DNA from: Parvibaculum sp.
GTDB taxonomy: Bacteria > Pseudomonadota > Alphaproteobacteria > Parvibaculales > Parvibaculaceae
Reading direction: 5' to 3'
Length of the DNA stretch: 64,000 nucleotides
Assembly (NCBI GenBank): GCA_013823365.1
Contig: PNMC01000001.1
Coordinates: 32,766-96,765 of the forward strand
Shown here piece by piece: positions 1 to 9,310 of the stretch; the stretch's first letter is position 1, and the number at the start of each line of letters is the position of its first letter. Below the pieces are notes generated by a model. That model had not been told where the DNA came from. It ran no database searches and saw nothing but the letters and a program-made list of their open reading frames with translations. A program made the translations under genes and the position numbers.

Positions 1-1646
1 TTCTTCTCGATCTCGTAAATGGTGACGACTTCGCGCGGCGCAGGCGGCGTCAGCAATTCATTGTAATGAAAGCCCCACCATGCCGCGGCATTGCTGCCGA
101 AATAACGCCCCTCGAACCGCTTGCCCGCGCAAGGCCGGGGATGGATGTCGAGAATTCGCAGCTCGACAATATCGCCCGGCTTCGAATCCTCGATGGCGAT
201 GGGGCCGGTGCAGATGTGAACGCCGAAACCCTCTCCCGTGCCGCGCCCATAGGTCGAGGCATCGACAGGACCGGCCCCACGGCGATCGACATTCTTGCCG
301 TCCTTGGTCCAGTGGAACACGCTTTCCGCGCCCGGATCGTTCTCGATCATGCGCTCATAATCGTCATAGGCGTGCTGGGTGAGCGTTTCGATGGTGACGA
401 AGTCGCCCGATTTCATTTCAAGAACGGGCGGCAGGAAGCGGCTGAAATAGCCCCAATGCACCGTCTTCGCGGTGACCGGCAGATAGTGATGCCGCGCGCC
501 ATCCGGCGAGAGCGGGGCGAGCATCGGCTGGACTTCCATGGGCGGCGCAAGCGCGACATCGCCGTCACCCGCAGAATCCGGATCGAGCGCATCTGCCGCC
601 GGCTGCATTGTGCGTTCGTCGCGGCCCGCGCTGCCCGGCTCGTCTGGCCGTCCGCGATTGACGACCCAGGGGTGGCCCTGTTGCGCACCGCCGGAAGACG
701 CCCGGCGATATTCGCGCGGCGAAACGCCATACTGGTCGCGGAAGGCACGGCTGAAATGCGCCGCGTCGTTGAAGCCCCAGCGAAAGCAGATATCCGAAAT
801 CGAAAGCTGCCCGTTGATCGGGCTCTCGAGATCGTAGCGGCAACGCTCCAGCCTGCGATAGCGCACATAACGGATGAAGCTCTGGCCGACGGACTCGAAA
901 AGCTTCTGCACATAGCGTGGCGAAATGCCATGTGCATCGGCGACATTGGCAAGAGAGAGGTCCGGGTCGCCGAGCTGCGTTTCGATCGTCTGGCAGATGC
1001 GGTGGAGAAGCGCCGCGCGGACGCCCGCCGCGCCGCCAAGCGCGCGCGTATCCGCCTGGCGGAAAATCCCCGCCATCAGGAACTCCGGCAAGGCCATCTC
1101 AATCGGCCGCAGCTGATCGACGCTCAGATCTTCCAGCGCTTCCGAAACCGAAGCGAGAAAGCCCGCCAGCACATGGCCAATGCCTGCCCGCCCCGACAAG
1201 TGGATGACCTTTGTCGGCAGTGGCGCCATCAGACGCGGGCGGAAAGCAGGCCGCGGAATATAGATGATGACGAGGCGGCAGATCGTTTCCAGTGTGAAGG
1301 TCGTGTGCGAGCCGACCGCGCCATAAACGATGTCACCTGCCGTTGCGCGCAGGTCGTTGCCGCCATCGTGGAATGTCGCCCGGCCTTCGAGCAGCGATGC
1401 CACCCAGACGCCGTCCTTGCCCGCTTCCTTGTTGAGTTCGTGAATGGCGGTGATGTGCTGCGGCGTCGAGACAAGGCGCGTGAAGCTGATGCCGGATTGC
1501 GAGATCACGGCGGAGAGAAGGCCGTAGGCGCCGTCTTCCGTTTCATGCCCCGTCGGCTTCAGGGCAAGGCGCTTCAGCGCCTCTTTCCAGGCTTCGTATC
1601 TGTCTGCCTTGGGATAGGCCTCAGTTGAAAATCGCCAAGCATCCAT
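1..1646 (-). CDS. AraC-family regulator fused in frame to an acetamidase/formamidase (FmdA/AmdA) domain; C-terminus runs off the left edge
   Basis: Manual minus-strand translation from ATG at 1646 (MDAWRFSTEAYPKADRYEAWKEALKRL...). The HTH reads DLSLANVADAHGISPRYVQKLFESVGQSFIRYVRYRRLERCRYDLESPINGQLSISDICFRWGFNDAAHFSRAFRDQYGVSPREYR, then the same open frame continues HYLPVTAKTVHWGYFSRFLPPVLEMKSGDFVTIETLTQHAYDDYERMIENDPGAESVFHW... No in-frame stop down to base 3. Absent from the ORF track because it lacks a stop in the window. Confidence 0.85.
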   Translation of the reverse strand, partial: MDAWRFSTEAYPKADRYEAWKEALKRLALKPTGHETEDGAYGLLSAVISQSGISFTRLVSTPQHITAIHELNKEAGKDGVWVASLLEGRATFHDGGNDLRATAGDIVYGAVGSHTTFTLETICRLVIIYIPRPAFRPRLMAPLPTKVIHLSGRAGIGHVLAGFLASVSEALEDLSVDQLRPIEMALPEFLMAGIFRQADTRALGGAAGVRAALLHRICQTIETQLGDPDLSLANVADAHGISPRYVQKLFESVGQSFIRYVRYRRLERCRYDLESPINGQLSISDICFRWGFNDAAHFSRAFRDQYGVSPREYRRASSGGAQQGHPWVVNRGRPDEPGSAGRDERTMQPAADALDPDSAGDGDVALAPPMEVQPMLAPLSPDGARHHYLPVTAKTVHWGYFSRFLPPVLEMKSGDFVTIETLTQHAYDDYERMIENDPGAESVFHWTKDGKNVDRRGAGPVDASTYGRGTGEGFGVHICTGPIAIEDSKPGDIVELRILDIHPRPCAGKRFEGRYFGSNAAAWWGFHYNELLTPPAPREVVTIYEIEK

Positions 1647-1830
1647 CCGCTTTTACACAACCCGGAACAAGGCGCACTCGACTGCCGGGAATCGGGCTTC
1701 ACCTGCTACAAATTTGTGCAATGCGAATCGCGCGCTTCGCAGAAGCGCCGGAAATCCCGGAAATTTTCCGCCGGCCGCAATGCACCTTTCGCAGGGGAGC
1801 AAAAAGCATGCCTGAGGCCGGCGGCGTGGT

Positions 1831-2910
1831 TCACTTCGATTCCGGCGCGAATATGTTGCGCGGAATTTTGACATGGACGCCCTGCCGCCCGTCGACGACC
1901 TGGGTCACGGTGAAGTCCGCGGCAATGCTCATCAGCGAATAGGCGTCATCCTTGCTGAGGCCGCGGTCATCGTGAAGAAACTTTACCATGTCGAGCGAGG
2001 CATTCCGCATGGCGACATCGAGGTCTTCGTCGAAGCCATGCACGATCCAGTAGCCCGGCGTTTCGAGCAGCGGCGAGGGAAACTCGAAATCCTTGCGCAG
2101 CACGATCTGGAAGAGAACGTTGAGCGAGGCTTCGATGGCCGTACCGCTGATTTCACCATCGCCTTGGGAAACATGCGGATCGCCGATGGAGAAAAGTGCG
2201 CCGTCCACGGCGACCGGGTAAAACATGGTCGCGCCCGCGCCGATGCGCCAATTGTCGATATTGCCGCCATGTGCGCCTGGCGGAATGGTGCTGACGCGGC
2301 CTTGCACATCCGGCGCGACGCCGGCCGTGCCCAGATGCGGTCGCACCGGCACGCGAACGCCGTTCAGCGCGCGCTGCCTGTCGCATTCCGGACAATTGGT
2401 GATCTTGCCCGGCGTCTCGTATTTGCCGGGGAAGTCATAGGCATAATGCGCTTCGGCAATGTTCGTCGCGCGGTCGAGCCGGTAGATGGTGACGCGCTCC
2501 TTCTCGCCGAATTCCTTGTAGAGGTGACCCCAGTTCGCGGCGAGGTTCGAGCCATAGTCGAAGCGCGGCACCATGCGCAGGTAGCGGACTTCCAGCATGT
2601 CGCCGGGCTTTGCGTCCTTCACATAGATGGGCCCCGTCATCAGATGGACGCCCGGGTTGCGGTCGCTTTCGGGGATGGTGTTGAAGATGTGGCGCACCGC
2701 ATCGTCCATCATGAGCTCCGGCGCGTCGCCGGCGTGATGGGTGACGGCTTCGGCCTGAATGAGATCGCCGCTATTGACGGTGAGAACGGGCGCAAGAGCC
2801 GGGTCGAAATAGCCCCAATGGCAGGTTTCAGGTGTCGCTCTCAGCAGGTGAAGGGCAGTGGGATGCGCGTATTCCGACGCTTTCGATCCCGGTAGTGACG
2901 AATGCGCCAT
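1831..2910 (-). CDS. acetamidase/formamidase family protein
   Basis: CHWGYFDPALAPVLTVNSGDLIQAEAVTHHAGDAPE... and late HVSQGDGEISGTAIE motif typical of FmdA/AmdA. Start set at 2910 with AAGGAG RBS rather than the longer ORF. Confidence 0.85.
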   Translation of the reverse strand: MAHSSLPGSKASEYAHPTALHLLRATPETCHWGYFDPALAPVLTVNSGDLIQAEAVTHHAGDAPELMMDDAVRHIFNTIPESDRNPGVHLMTGPIYVKDAKPGDMLEVRYLRMVPRFDYGSNLAANWGHLYKEFGEKERVTIYRLDRATNIAEAHYAYDFPGKYETPGKITNCPECDRQRALNGVRVPVRPHLGTAGVAPDVQGRVSTIPPGAHGGNIDNWRIGAGATMFYPVAVDGALFSIGDPHVSQGDGEISGTAIEASLNVLFQIVLRKDFEFPSPLLETPGYWIVHGFDEDLDVAMRNASLDMVKFLHDDRGLSKDDAYSLMSIAADFTVTQVVDGRQGVHVKIPRNIFAPESK

Positions 2911-3109
2911 GAGAACTCCTTGCACTCGAACCGACTGATGGTCGCGGACCCGCGTAAAGCGGGAATGCTTGCATTGTCTGTCTTGTGGCCCGGTGCGGTC
3001 TTGCCCGCTTGCGCAAAAGTTGTTGCCGCGTGCGGGTGTGTGGAAGGCATATGCCTCGCAAACGGGCAAGGCCTTGTGCATTTGCCTTCGCTTCGGGCGG
3101 GAGATGCGC

Positions 3110-3880
3110 TCAGGCGCCGATCACGACGGTCGTCATGTCGAGCGAGCCATATTCGACGACCGGCGTTTCGAAGCGCACCGGCTCCCCGTCGCGCCGCGCG
3201 CCCATGACGTAGAGGATCGGCAGGTAGTGATCGGGATGGGGAACGGAAAGGCTCGCGTCGCGGCCCTGGGCCTCATAGCCGATCAGGTCGTTCGGGCGGT
3301 CGGCGGCAATCGCCTCGCGAATATAGTCGCCGAAGCGGCTCGCCCAGTCATAGCTGCCATCGCGCATCTGCCAGTCCATTTCCGGCAGATTGTGAACGAT
3401 ATTGCCGCTGCCCATCAGCAGATAGCCTTCGTCCCGGAACTCGCCGAGCACACGGCCAATCTCGAAATGCTCGCGGGGCGAGAGGCGCGCATCCATGCTG
3501 ATCTGCACCATCGGCACATCGGCTTGCGGAAAGACCTTGAGCAGCACGCACCACGAACCGTGATCGAAGCCGCGCTCGTCGTCGAGTTCGACCTCGAGAG
3601 GCGCCAGCCGGTCGCGGATCGCTTCCGCAAGCGCCGGGCTCCCCGGCGCCTTGTATTGCATTTCATACATGGCGCGGGGGAAGCCGCCGAAATCATGGAT
3701 CGTTGGCGGCGCCTTGCCGGACGTGACCTTGATGCCGCGCGTGTACCAGTGTGCGGAAACGCAGATGATACCTTTCGGCTTGCCGAACTCGCGGCCGATG
3801 GCCTCCCATGTCCGGGTGATGAAATTATCCTCCATCACATTGCCCGGGCTACCGTGGCCGAAAAAGATCGCGGGTTGCAT
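3110..3880 (-). CDS. class III extradiol ring-cleavage dioxygenase, LigB / 4,5-DOPA dioxygenase (YgiD) type
   Basis: MQPAIFFGHGSPGNVMEDNFITRTWEAIGREFGKPKGIICVSAHWYTRG; HGSP and SAHW motifs, GSGNIVHNL. Confidence 0.9.
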   Translation of the reverse strand: MQPAIFFGHGSPGNVMEDNFITRTWEAIGREFGKPKGIICVSAHWYTRGIKVTSGKAPPTIHDFGGFPRAMYEMQYKAPGSPALAEAIRDRLAPLEVELDDERGFDHGSWCVLLKVFPQADVPMVQISMDARLSPREHFEIGRVLGEFRDEGYLLMGSGNIVHNLPEMDWQMRDGSYDWASRFGDYIREAIAADRPNDLIGYEAQGRDASLSVPHPDHYLPILYVMGARRDGEPVRFETPVVEYGSLDMTTVVIGA

Positions 3881-3925
3881 CCTGCGCTTGCCTTTCTGAA
3901 TCGAGTGTTCGCTTGCTATGCAGAC

Positions 3926-5146
3926 TCAGGAGGCCGCCTGCAGGCGCTTGCCCCGCAGCCGTTTCCATGTGGCCTGATAGCGCGAAACCAGCCAGTGGTT
4001 GAGGTCGCTCTGCGCGCGCTCCTGCCACGAATAGCGCCCGCGGATTGCGAAGCGCGACTTGAGGCCGATCTGCACCAGCTTGTCTACATGGAGATCCTGC
4101 TCGGTGATTTCCATAGCCGTGCGCATGTTCATGTCCAGCCGCTCCTGGAAAAGCGGTTCCGACATGGCGCCCGGCGCCACCAGCCAGCCGATCGTCATGG
4201 AATGGCTGTTCGCGGATTCGGCATGGAGAATGAGATAGATGACCATGTCGGAGGTAATGACGAGCGAGAGCGTCGGCGGAATATTCGCAAACATCGCCCG
4301 GTGCCGCTCTTCCGCGGTCAGCTTTGGGAAAACCGGCAGCACGGCGCGCTGCAGCGGGTTGAAGGCCGCGTCGGGATGCAGTGTACCGTTGAAGCGCAGA
4401 TAACCGGCGCTTCCCTCCGGCATCTCCGGGAAACTCGCAAGCTCGCTCGGAATGAAGTCGTGAAGCGGGCCCTTGTGCAGACGGGTGGCGTGATACCCGT
4501 CATTATTGTTCTCCATCATCACTTTCCAGTTCCAGGGGTAGCTTTGCGGCGCATCCGGCATCGCTCCCTCGGCATTGGGCAGATCGTAATTGGCCAGCGC
4601 CTCGCTGATCGTCGTGAGGCGCGGCGCAAGCGGCGCCGCATCGGCATCGAAATTGACGAAGATGAAGCCTTCCCAGATTTCCGTGCGGATTTCCGGCAGG
4701 CGGATGCCTTCGCGTTCAAAGCCGCAGGTCTTGCTCATGGCCGGTGCGCCGACAAGCCGCCCGTCGAGGCCGTAGGTCCAGTGGTGATAGGGGCAGACAA
4801 AGGCCTTCGTGTTGCCATGACCTTCGGCGACAAGCATCGCCCGGTGCTGGCAGACGGCCGACAGCGCCTTCAATTCGCCATCGCGTGTGCGCGAGATGAT
4901 GAGCGGCTCGCCGATATGTGTGGCGGTGAAGTAGTCACCGGGATTTTTCACCCATTCCTCGCGGCCGACGCAAAGCCATTCGCTGTTGAAGAGGGCTTCC
5001 TTCTCGAATTCGAAGAATTCCTCGCTTGTGTAGCACTCGGGCGGCAGGGTTTCCGCCTCGGTGACGTCGCCAAGCGATGTCTTCAATCCATCGATAAAAT
5101 CGTCGGTCAGAAATGTACCGGCCATTGCGCACTCCGCTCGAACCAA
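3926..5146 (-). CDS. Rieske aromatic ring-hydroxylating oxygenase, alpha subunit
   Basis: Rieske CQHRAMLVAEGHGNTKAFVCPYHHWTYGLDGRLVGAP and mononuclear iron region NNNDGYHATRLHKG. Confidence 0.9.
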   Translation of the reverse strand: MVRAECAMAGTFLTDDFIDGLKTSLGDVTEAETLPPECYTSEEFFEFEKEALFNSEWLCVGREEWVKNPGDYFTATHIGEPLIISRTRDGELKALSAVCQHRAMLVAEGHGNTKAFVCPYHHWTYGLDGRLVGAPAMSKTCGFEREGIRLPEIRTEIWEGFIFVNFDADAAPLAPRLTTISEALANYDLPNAEGAMPDAPQSYPWNWKVMMENNNDGYHATRLHKGPLHDFIPSELASFPEMPEGSAGYLRFNGTLHPDAAFNPLQRAVLPVFPKLTAEERHRAMFANIPPTLSLVITSDMVIYLILHAESANSHSMTIGWLVAPGAMSEPLFQERLDMNMRTAMEITEQDLHVDKLVQIGLKSRFAIRGRYSWQERAQSDLNHWLVSRYQATWKRLRGKRLQAAS

Positions 5147-5432
5147 ACCCTCTGGAGAAACGAAGGCAAGTTTCGGTCCTCCGCATCGTTTGGGCGATAC
5201 TATGGCGATGATCGCGGCGGCTCTTGCGGTTCCGCGACCAAACTATTGCCGATGCGAATGTCCCGTACCGGACTTTGCCTAGAAATGCGGCGCGCCGCCG
5301 CCCGTAAATGCGGCAATCCACCCGCCGCACGACAACATTAGAGCGCGCCAAGACAAGATCGGCGCGCCGCTGCAGCGTAGCGTCTTGGTTGCCGGCGACC
5401 TGCCGCCAGATAAAGTTACCGGGATATTCAGC

Positions 5433-6041
5433 ATGAAAATCAGTGTTATCGCCGGCAGTCATCGCCCTGCCTCTCAATCGAAAAAGGTGGCGGACTGGAT
5501 CGCCGCGCGACTCAAGCAACGCGAGGTGATAGCGACAGAGCCGATCCATCTCGGCGCAACCCCGCTGCCATTCTGGGATGAAACGGCCTTCACCGCGGAC
5601 CCGTCACCCCTCAATCTCGCATGGCGGCCTGTTTCCGAAGAACTTGCCGCCTGCGACGGCGTGGTCGTGGTGGCGCCGGAATGGCACGGCATGGCGCCGC
5701 CCGCCCTCAAGAATCTCCTGCTTCTCTGCAAGACGGAACTTGCCCACAAGCCGGGCCTGATCGTTGGCATTTCCGGTTCGCTCGGCGGCACCTATCCGGT
5801 GGTCGAGCTCCGGCTGACGGGCTTCAAGAACAATCGCATCTGCTGGATCCCGGACCACGTGATCCTGCGCAATGTGAGCAAGATCCTCAATGAAACCGCG
5901 GCGGAAGACGAGGCTGCCGATGCCGCCGCAAAGGGCCGGCTCGATCACTCGCTCGGCATCCTTGTCGAATATGCGAAGGCATTGCGCGGCGTTCGCGCCA
6001 GCGGCGCCTTCGATGCAAAGGCTTATCCTTTCGGTATGTAA
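5433..6041 (+). CDS. NADPH-dependent FMN reductase
   Basis: MKISVIAGSHRPASQSKKVADWIAARL...VVVVAPEWHGMAPPALKNLL; flavodoxin-like fold motifs. Confidence 0.85.
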   Translation: MKISVIAGSHRPASQSKKVADWIAARLKQREVIATEPIHLGATPLPFWDETAFTADPSPLNLAWRPVSEELAACDGVVVVAPEWHGMAPPALKNLLLLCKTELAHKPGLIVGISGSLGGTYPVVELRLTGFKNNRICWIPDHVILRNVSKILNETAAEDEAADAAAKGRLDHSLGILVEYAKALRGVRASGAFDAKAYPFGM

Positions 6042-6135
6042 GGCGGCTCCCGGTCAAATGCTTGGGCGTATTCAGGCAAGCGCTTGGCACGGGTTTTGAT
6101 TAGCGTTCAATGTGCAATCAATGTGCAGGGTCGGA

Positions 6136-6954
6136 ATGATGGCTTACGAAGTCTTGAAAGTGAAACCGATGACGGCGCGGATCGGCGCGGAGATCGAAGG
6201 CGTCGATCTTTCGCAGCCGCTGACGAACAAGATCGTCGATGAGCTCAATTCGGCCCTCATGGAACATCAGGTCATTTTCCTGCGCGATCAGGACCTGGAC
6301 CATGACCGGCACAAGGAACTTGGCCGGGCTTTCGGTGAGCTCGCGATTCACAGCGGCGTCGCCGGCTTGCCGGACCATCCCGAAATCGTGGCCATTCATG
6401 CCGATGAGAATTCGAAATTCGTCGCGGGCGAGAATTGGCACTCCGACCTCACCTGCAACGAGATCCCGCCCATGGGCAGCATTCTCTATCTGCCGGTCGT
6501 GCCGGAAGTGGGCGGCGATACGATGTTCGCCAGCATGTATGCGGCCTATGACGCGCTTTCGCCCGGCATGAAGACCTATCTTGACGGGCTGCAGGCCGTG
6601 CATGACGGCGAGCATGTCTACCGGCCCATCGTGAACGATCCGAACAAGCGCTTCCCCTGCAATACGCATCCCGTCATCCGCACGCATCCCGTGACGGGCC
6701 GCAAGGCGATTTTCGTCAATCCGTCCTACACGACGGAGATCGTCGGCCTCGGCAAGGCGGAAAGCGATGGCGTGCTGGAGATGCTCTACAAGCATTGCGC
6801 CAATCCGAACTTCCATGTGCGCTTCCGCTGGCAGCCTAAGTCCGTTGCCTTCTGGGACAATCGCTGCACCTGGCATCTCGCGGTCTGGGATTACTTTCCG
6901 CAGGTCCGTTCCGGCTATCGCGTGACCGTGGCGGAGACGCGGCGCCCGATCTGA
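6136..6954 (+). CDS. TauD/TfdA family Fe(II)/2-oxoglutarate dioxygenase
   Basis: GAEIEGVDLSQPL, NWHSDLTCNEIPPMGSILY (HxD), AVWDYFPQVRSGYRVTVAE; start among several Met between 6112 and 6139. Confidence 0.88.
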   Translation: MMAYEVLKVKPMTARIGAEIEGVDLSQPLTNKIVDELNSALMEHQVIFLRDQDLDHDRHKELGRAFGELAIHSGVAGLPDHPEIVAIHADENSKFVAGENWHSDLTCNEIPPMGSILYLPVVPEVGGDTMFASMYAAYDALSPGMKTYLDGLQAVHDGEHVYRPIVNDPNKRFPCNTHPVIRTHPVTGRKAIFVNPSYTTEIVGLGKAESDGVLEMLYKHCANPNFHVRFRWQPKSVAFWDNRCTWHLAVWDYFPQVRSGYRVTVAETRRPI

Positions 6955-6978
6955 GCGAAGCCAGAGAACGAGAGGGGA

Positions 6979-7010
6979 GGCCGTCGCGAAAAAAATCGCG
7001 GCGGCCTATT
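6979..7010 (+). terminator. rho-independent-like terminator after the tauD-like gene
   Basis: 11-bp stem GGCCGTCGCGA/TCGCGGCGGCC (one mismatch, G:U in RNA), A6 loop, followed by TATTTCTTTT. Confidence 0.6.
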
Positions 7011-7857
7011 TCTTTTCGTCATAGGCGATGGAAACGGTGACAGGCGCCCAGTCGGCAATCTCCGCCTGCATGGCGCCGAGCTTGCGGCCGACATAATGCA
7101 GCGCATCGGCGCCGAGCAGCAGGTGAAGCGGCGGCTCTTCCGCCCGCGCAACCTGGACCACGGCGCGCGCCGCCTTGGCCGGATCGCCGCCCTCGCTGCC
7201 GCCTTGGCCGGAAAGGATCGAACGGGCGAGATGCGCCGTTGGCTCGTAATCGGCTATCTCCGTGCGGCAGGTCGTGAGCGAGCGCGTGGCGAAATCCGTT
7301 CTCAGGCCCCCCGGTGCAACATTGGTCACCTTGATGCCGAGGGGGCGCACTTCTTCGGCAAGCGTCTGCCCGATGCATTCAAGCGCATATTTCGTCGCGC
7401 CATAAATGCCCGTGCCCATCCAGGGGGCAAGCCCGCTCACCGAGGTGACATTGATGATGCGGCCCTGACGGCGCGCACGCATCGAAGGCAAGGCGGATTG
7501 GATGACGGCGATGGCGCCGAAGAGGTTGACGTCGAATTGCGCGCGGATTTCCGCCGCGCTCGCTTCCTCGATAGCGCCAATCAATCCGTAGCCCGCATTG
7601 CTGACCAATATATCGATGGCACCGGCGCGCTCTTCGATGGCGCGCACGGTTTCGCGGATGGCGGGTTCATCGGTCACATCGAGGAGAAAGCCGAGCGCAC
7701 GGCCGGGCGAGAGTGCCTCGAAGGCCAGCCTGTCTTCCTCGCGCCGCACGGTGCCGGCGACGATGTCGCCCTCGGCAAGTGCCGCCTCCGCAATCGCGCG
7801 GCCGAAGCCGCTGCTTACCCCGGTGATCCACCAGACGGCAGGCTTCTCGTCGCTCAT
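7006..7857 (-). CDS. short-chain dehydrogenase/reductase (SDR)
   Basis: WWITGVSSGFGRAIAEAAL, NAGYGLIGA, YGATKYALE. Confidence 0.88.
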   Translation of the reverse strand: MSDEKPAVWWITGVSSGFGRAIAEAALAEGDIVAGTVRREEDRLAFEALSPGRALGFLLDVTDEPAIRETVRAIEERAGAIDILVSNAGYGLIGAIEEASAAEIRAQFDVNLFGAIAVIQSALPSMRARRQGRIINVTSVSGLAPWMGTGIYGATKYALECIGQTLAEEVRPLGIKVTNVAPGGLRTDFATRSLTTCRTEIADYEPTAHLARSILSGQGGSEGGDPAKAARAVVQVARAEEPPLHLLLGADALHYVGRKLGAMQAEIADWAPVTVSIAYDEKK

Positions 7858-7879
7858 TGCATACTTCCGGTTTACGGGA

Positions 7880-8752
7880 TCAGAAAGGCTTGTCGCCCTT
7901 GACCCAGAGACGATGCATCAGCCGCACATATTTCGTGTCGTCGAAAACGGTGCCCGTATGCAGCGTGCAGCGATTGTCCCACATGAGAATGTCGCCCACC
8001 TGCCATTTATGACGATGCACGAAGCGCTCCTCGGTGACGAATTCGATCAGCTCGTCGAGAAGCACCAAGGCTTCCTCGTCCGGCATGTCGACAATGCCCT
8101 TCACCGTGCCCGTGCTGACCCAGAGCGCCTTGCGGCCATCGGCCGGGTGGGTGCGGATCAGCGGGTGGAAAACATCGGGATTGGCGGCTTTCAGCTCGTC
8201 GCTGATTTCCATGCGGCCGAACTGACGGGTGGACATCAAATGCTGATAGCTGTGGTGAAGAACAAGCTTGTCGAGCTTCGCCTTCCTGTCGTCTGGCAGC
8301 GCATCATAGGCTGCGCAAAGATCGGAGAGAAGTGTGTCGCTGCCTTCCTGCGGCACTTCCACGGCATAGAGCATGGTGCACATCACCGGCTCCGCCTTGT
8401 AGGAATAGTCGGTGTGCCAGCCCACGCCATCATTATGCGCGCCGATCGGCTTGCCATCGACGGTCTTGTTCGAGAGGAGGAAGATTTTCGGATAGCCGGG
8501 CAGGGTGAACTGCGTCTGCGTGTGATCTTCCGCTTCGCCGAACAGGCCGATGAACGACATAAGATCGTCCGGGCTCATATCCTGGCCGCGCAGGAGAATC
8601 GCGCCATTGGCATGAAACAGGTCGACGACCTTGCGGCGATCTTGCTCCTCGGCGGTTTTCAGGTCCACATCGAAAATTTCGACGCCAAAGCCCGGCATCA
8701 ATGGCCGGGTGCGCAGTTCGAGTTCGGTCGCCATCGTCACGCCATTTCTCAC
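7880..8752 (-). CDS. TauD/TfdA family Fe(II)/2-oxoglutarate dioxygenase
   Basis: FGVEIFDVDLKTAEEQ, GWHTDYSYKAEPVMCTMLYAVEVP, MWDNRCTLHTGTVFD...RLMHRLWVKGDKPF. Confidence 0.9.
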   Translation of the reverse strand: MRNGVTMATELELRTRPLMPGFGVEIFDVDLKTAEEQDRRKVVDLFHANGAILLRGQDMSPDDLMSFIGLFGEAEDHTQTQFTLPGYPKIFLLSNKTVDGKPIGAHNDGVGWHTDYSYKAEPVMCTMLYAVEVPQEGSDTLLSDLCAAYDALPDDRKAKLDKLVLHHSYQHLMSTRQFGRMEISDELKAANPDVFHPLIRTHPADGRKALWVSTGTVKGIVDMPDEEALVLLDELIEFVTEERFVHRHKWQVGDILMWDNRCTLHTGTVFDDTKYVRLMHRLWVKGDKPF

Positions 8753-9234
8753 AACAGGAGTTACTGGCGCAGACTAGGCTTTATCCTTGATCTCATTCTT
8801 GTCCGTTCGCGCCCTATGAATTGGTCGGTCTGAAGGCGCATCAAGGCCAGACATCGATTTGATCAAGATTGCGGCAATTGCCCGGGCGGGCCTGCCCGAC
8901 GTGCAAACACCATCCGCAAAGCGAGCCATTGCGCCGGATTCCGCGCTCGGCAGGGGCGGGGGCTGCTCGCCAGAAGGACCGGTTGGCGCGGGTAGTGGCG
9001 TGCGGTGACCATGGCGTCCGGCCCGAAATCGCGCTCAGCCGGGCCGCCGGACTTGTCTCTATTCGCAAAGGCGAACTGAAACTTGACCAAATTCGCCGCC
9101 CGCCCCGGGGCTGCCGAGAACATATGCATGCGCCCATTATTTTTGCTGCGACGCGTAATGATATTTTGTCATTTTTTCGAGTGTTTCAGCACCAGATTTC
9201 CAAAAAGCCGAATAATAACAATGGGATAATCTTC

Positions 9235-9250
9235 TGGCACACGCCTTGCT
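9235..9250 (+). promoter_or_regulatory. candidate sigma54 (-24/-12) promoter TGGCACACGCCTTGCT
   Basis: Matches TGGCACG-N4-TTGCW except G7 to A; GG and GC separated by exactly 10 nt; 60 bp upstream of the TonB receptor ATG. Confidence 0.65.
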
Positions 9251-9310
9251 CTCTATCCCGCATCTGCGAAGAAAGTTGTCTTCACTGAATTGCGACTGGG
9301 GGCGTTGAGT

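Noticed and set aside
66-1628. 520-aa plus-strand ORF
   Set aside because: Exact codon-register antisense of the AraC-formamidase fusion; Arg/Ala-rich composition with no domain, a GC-rich artefact.
2969-5341. 790-aa plus-strand ORF
   Set aside because: Antisense to the LigB-type dioxygenase and Rieske genes, which carry clear catalytic motifs.
8869-9288. 139-aa ORF upstream of the TonB receptor
   Set aside because: No domain signature, overlaps the predicted sigma54 promoter, composition like translated noncoding DNA.
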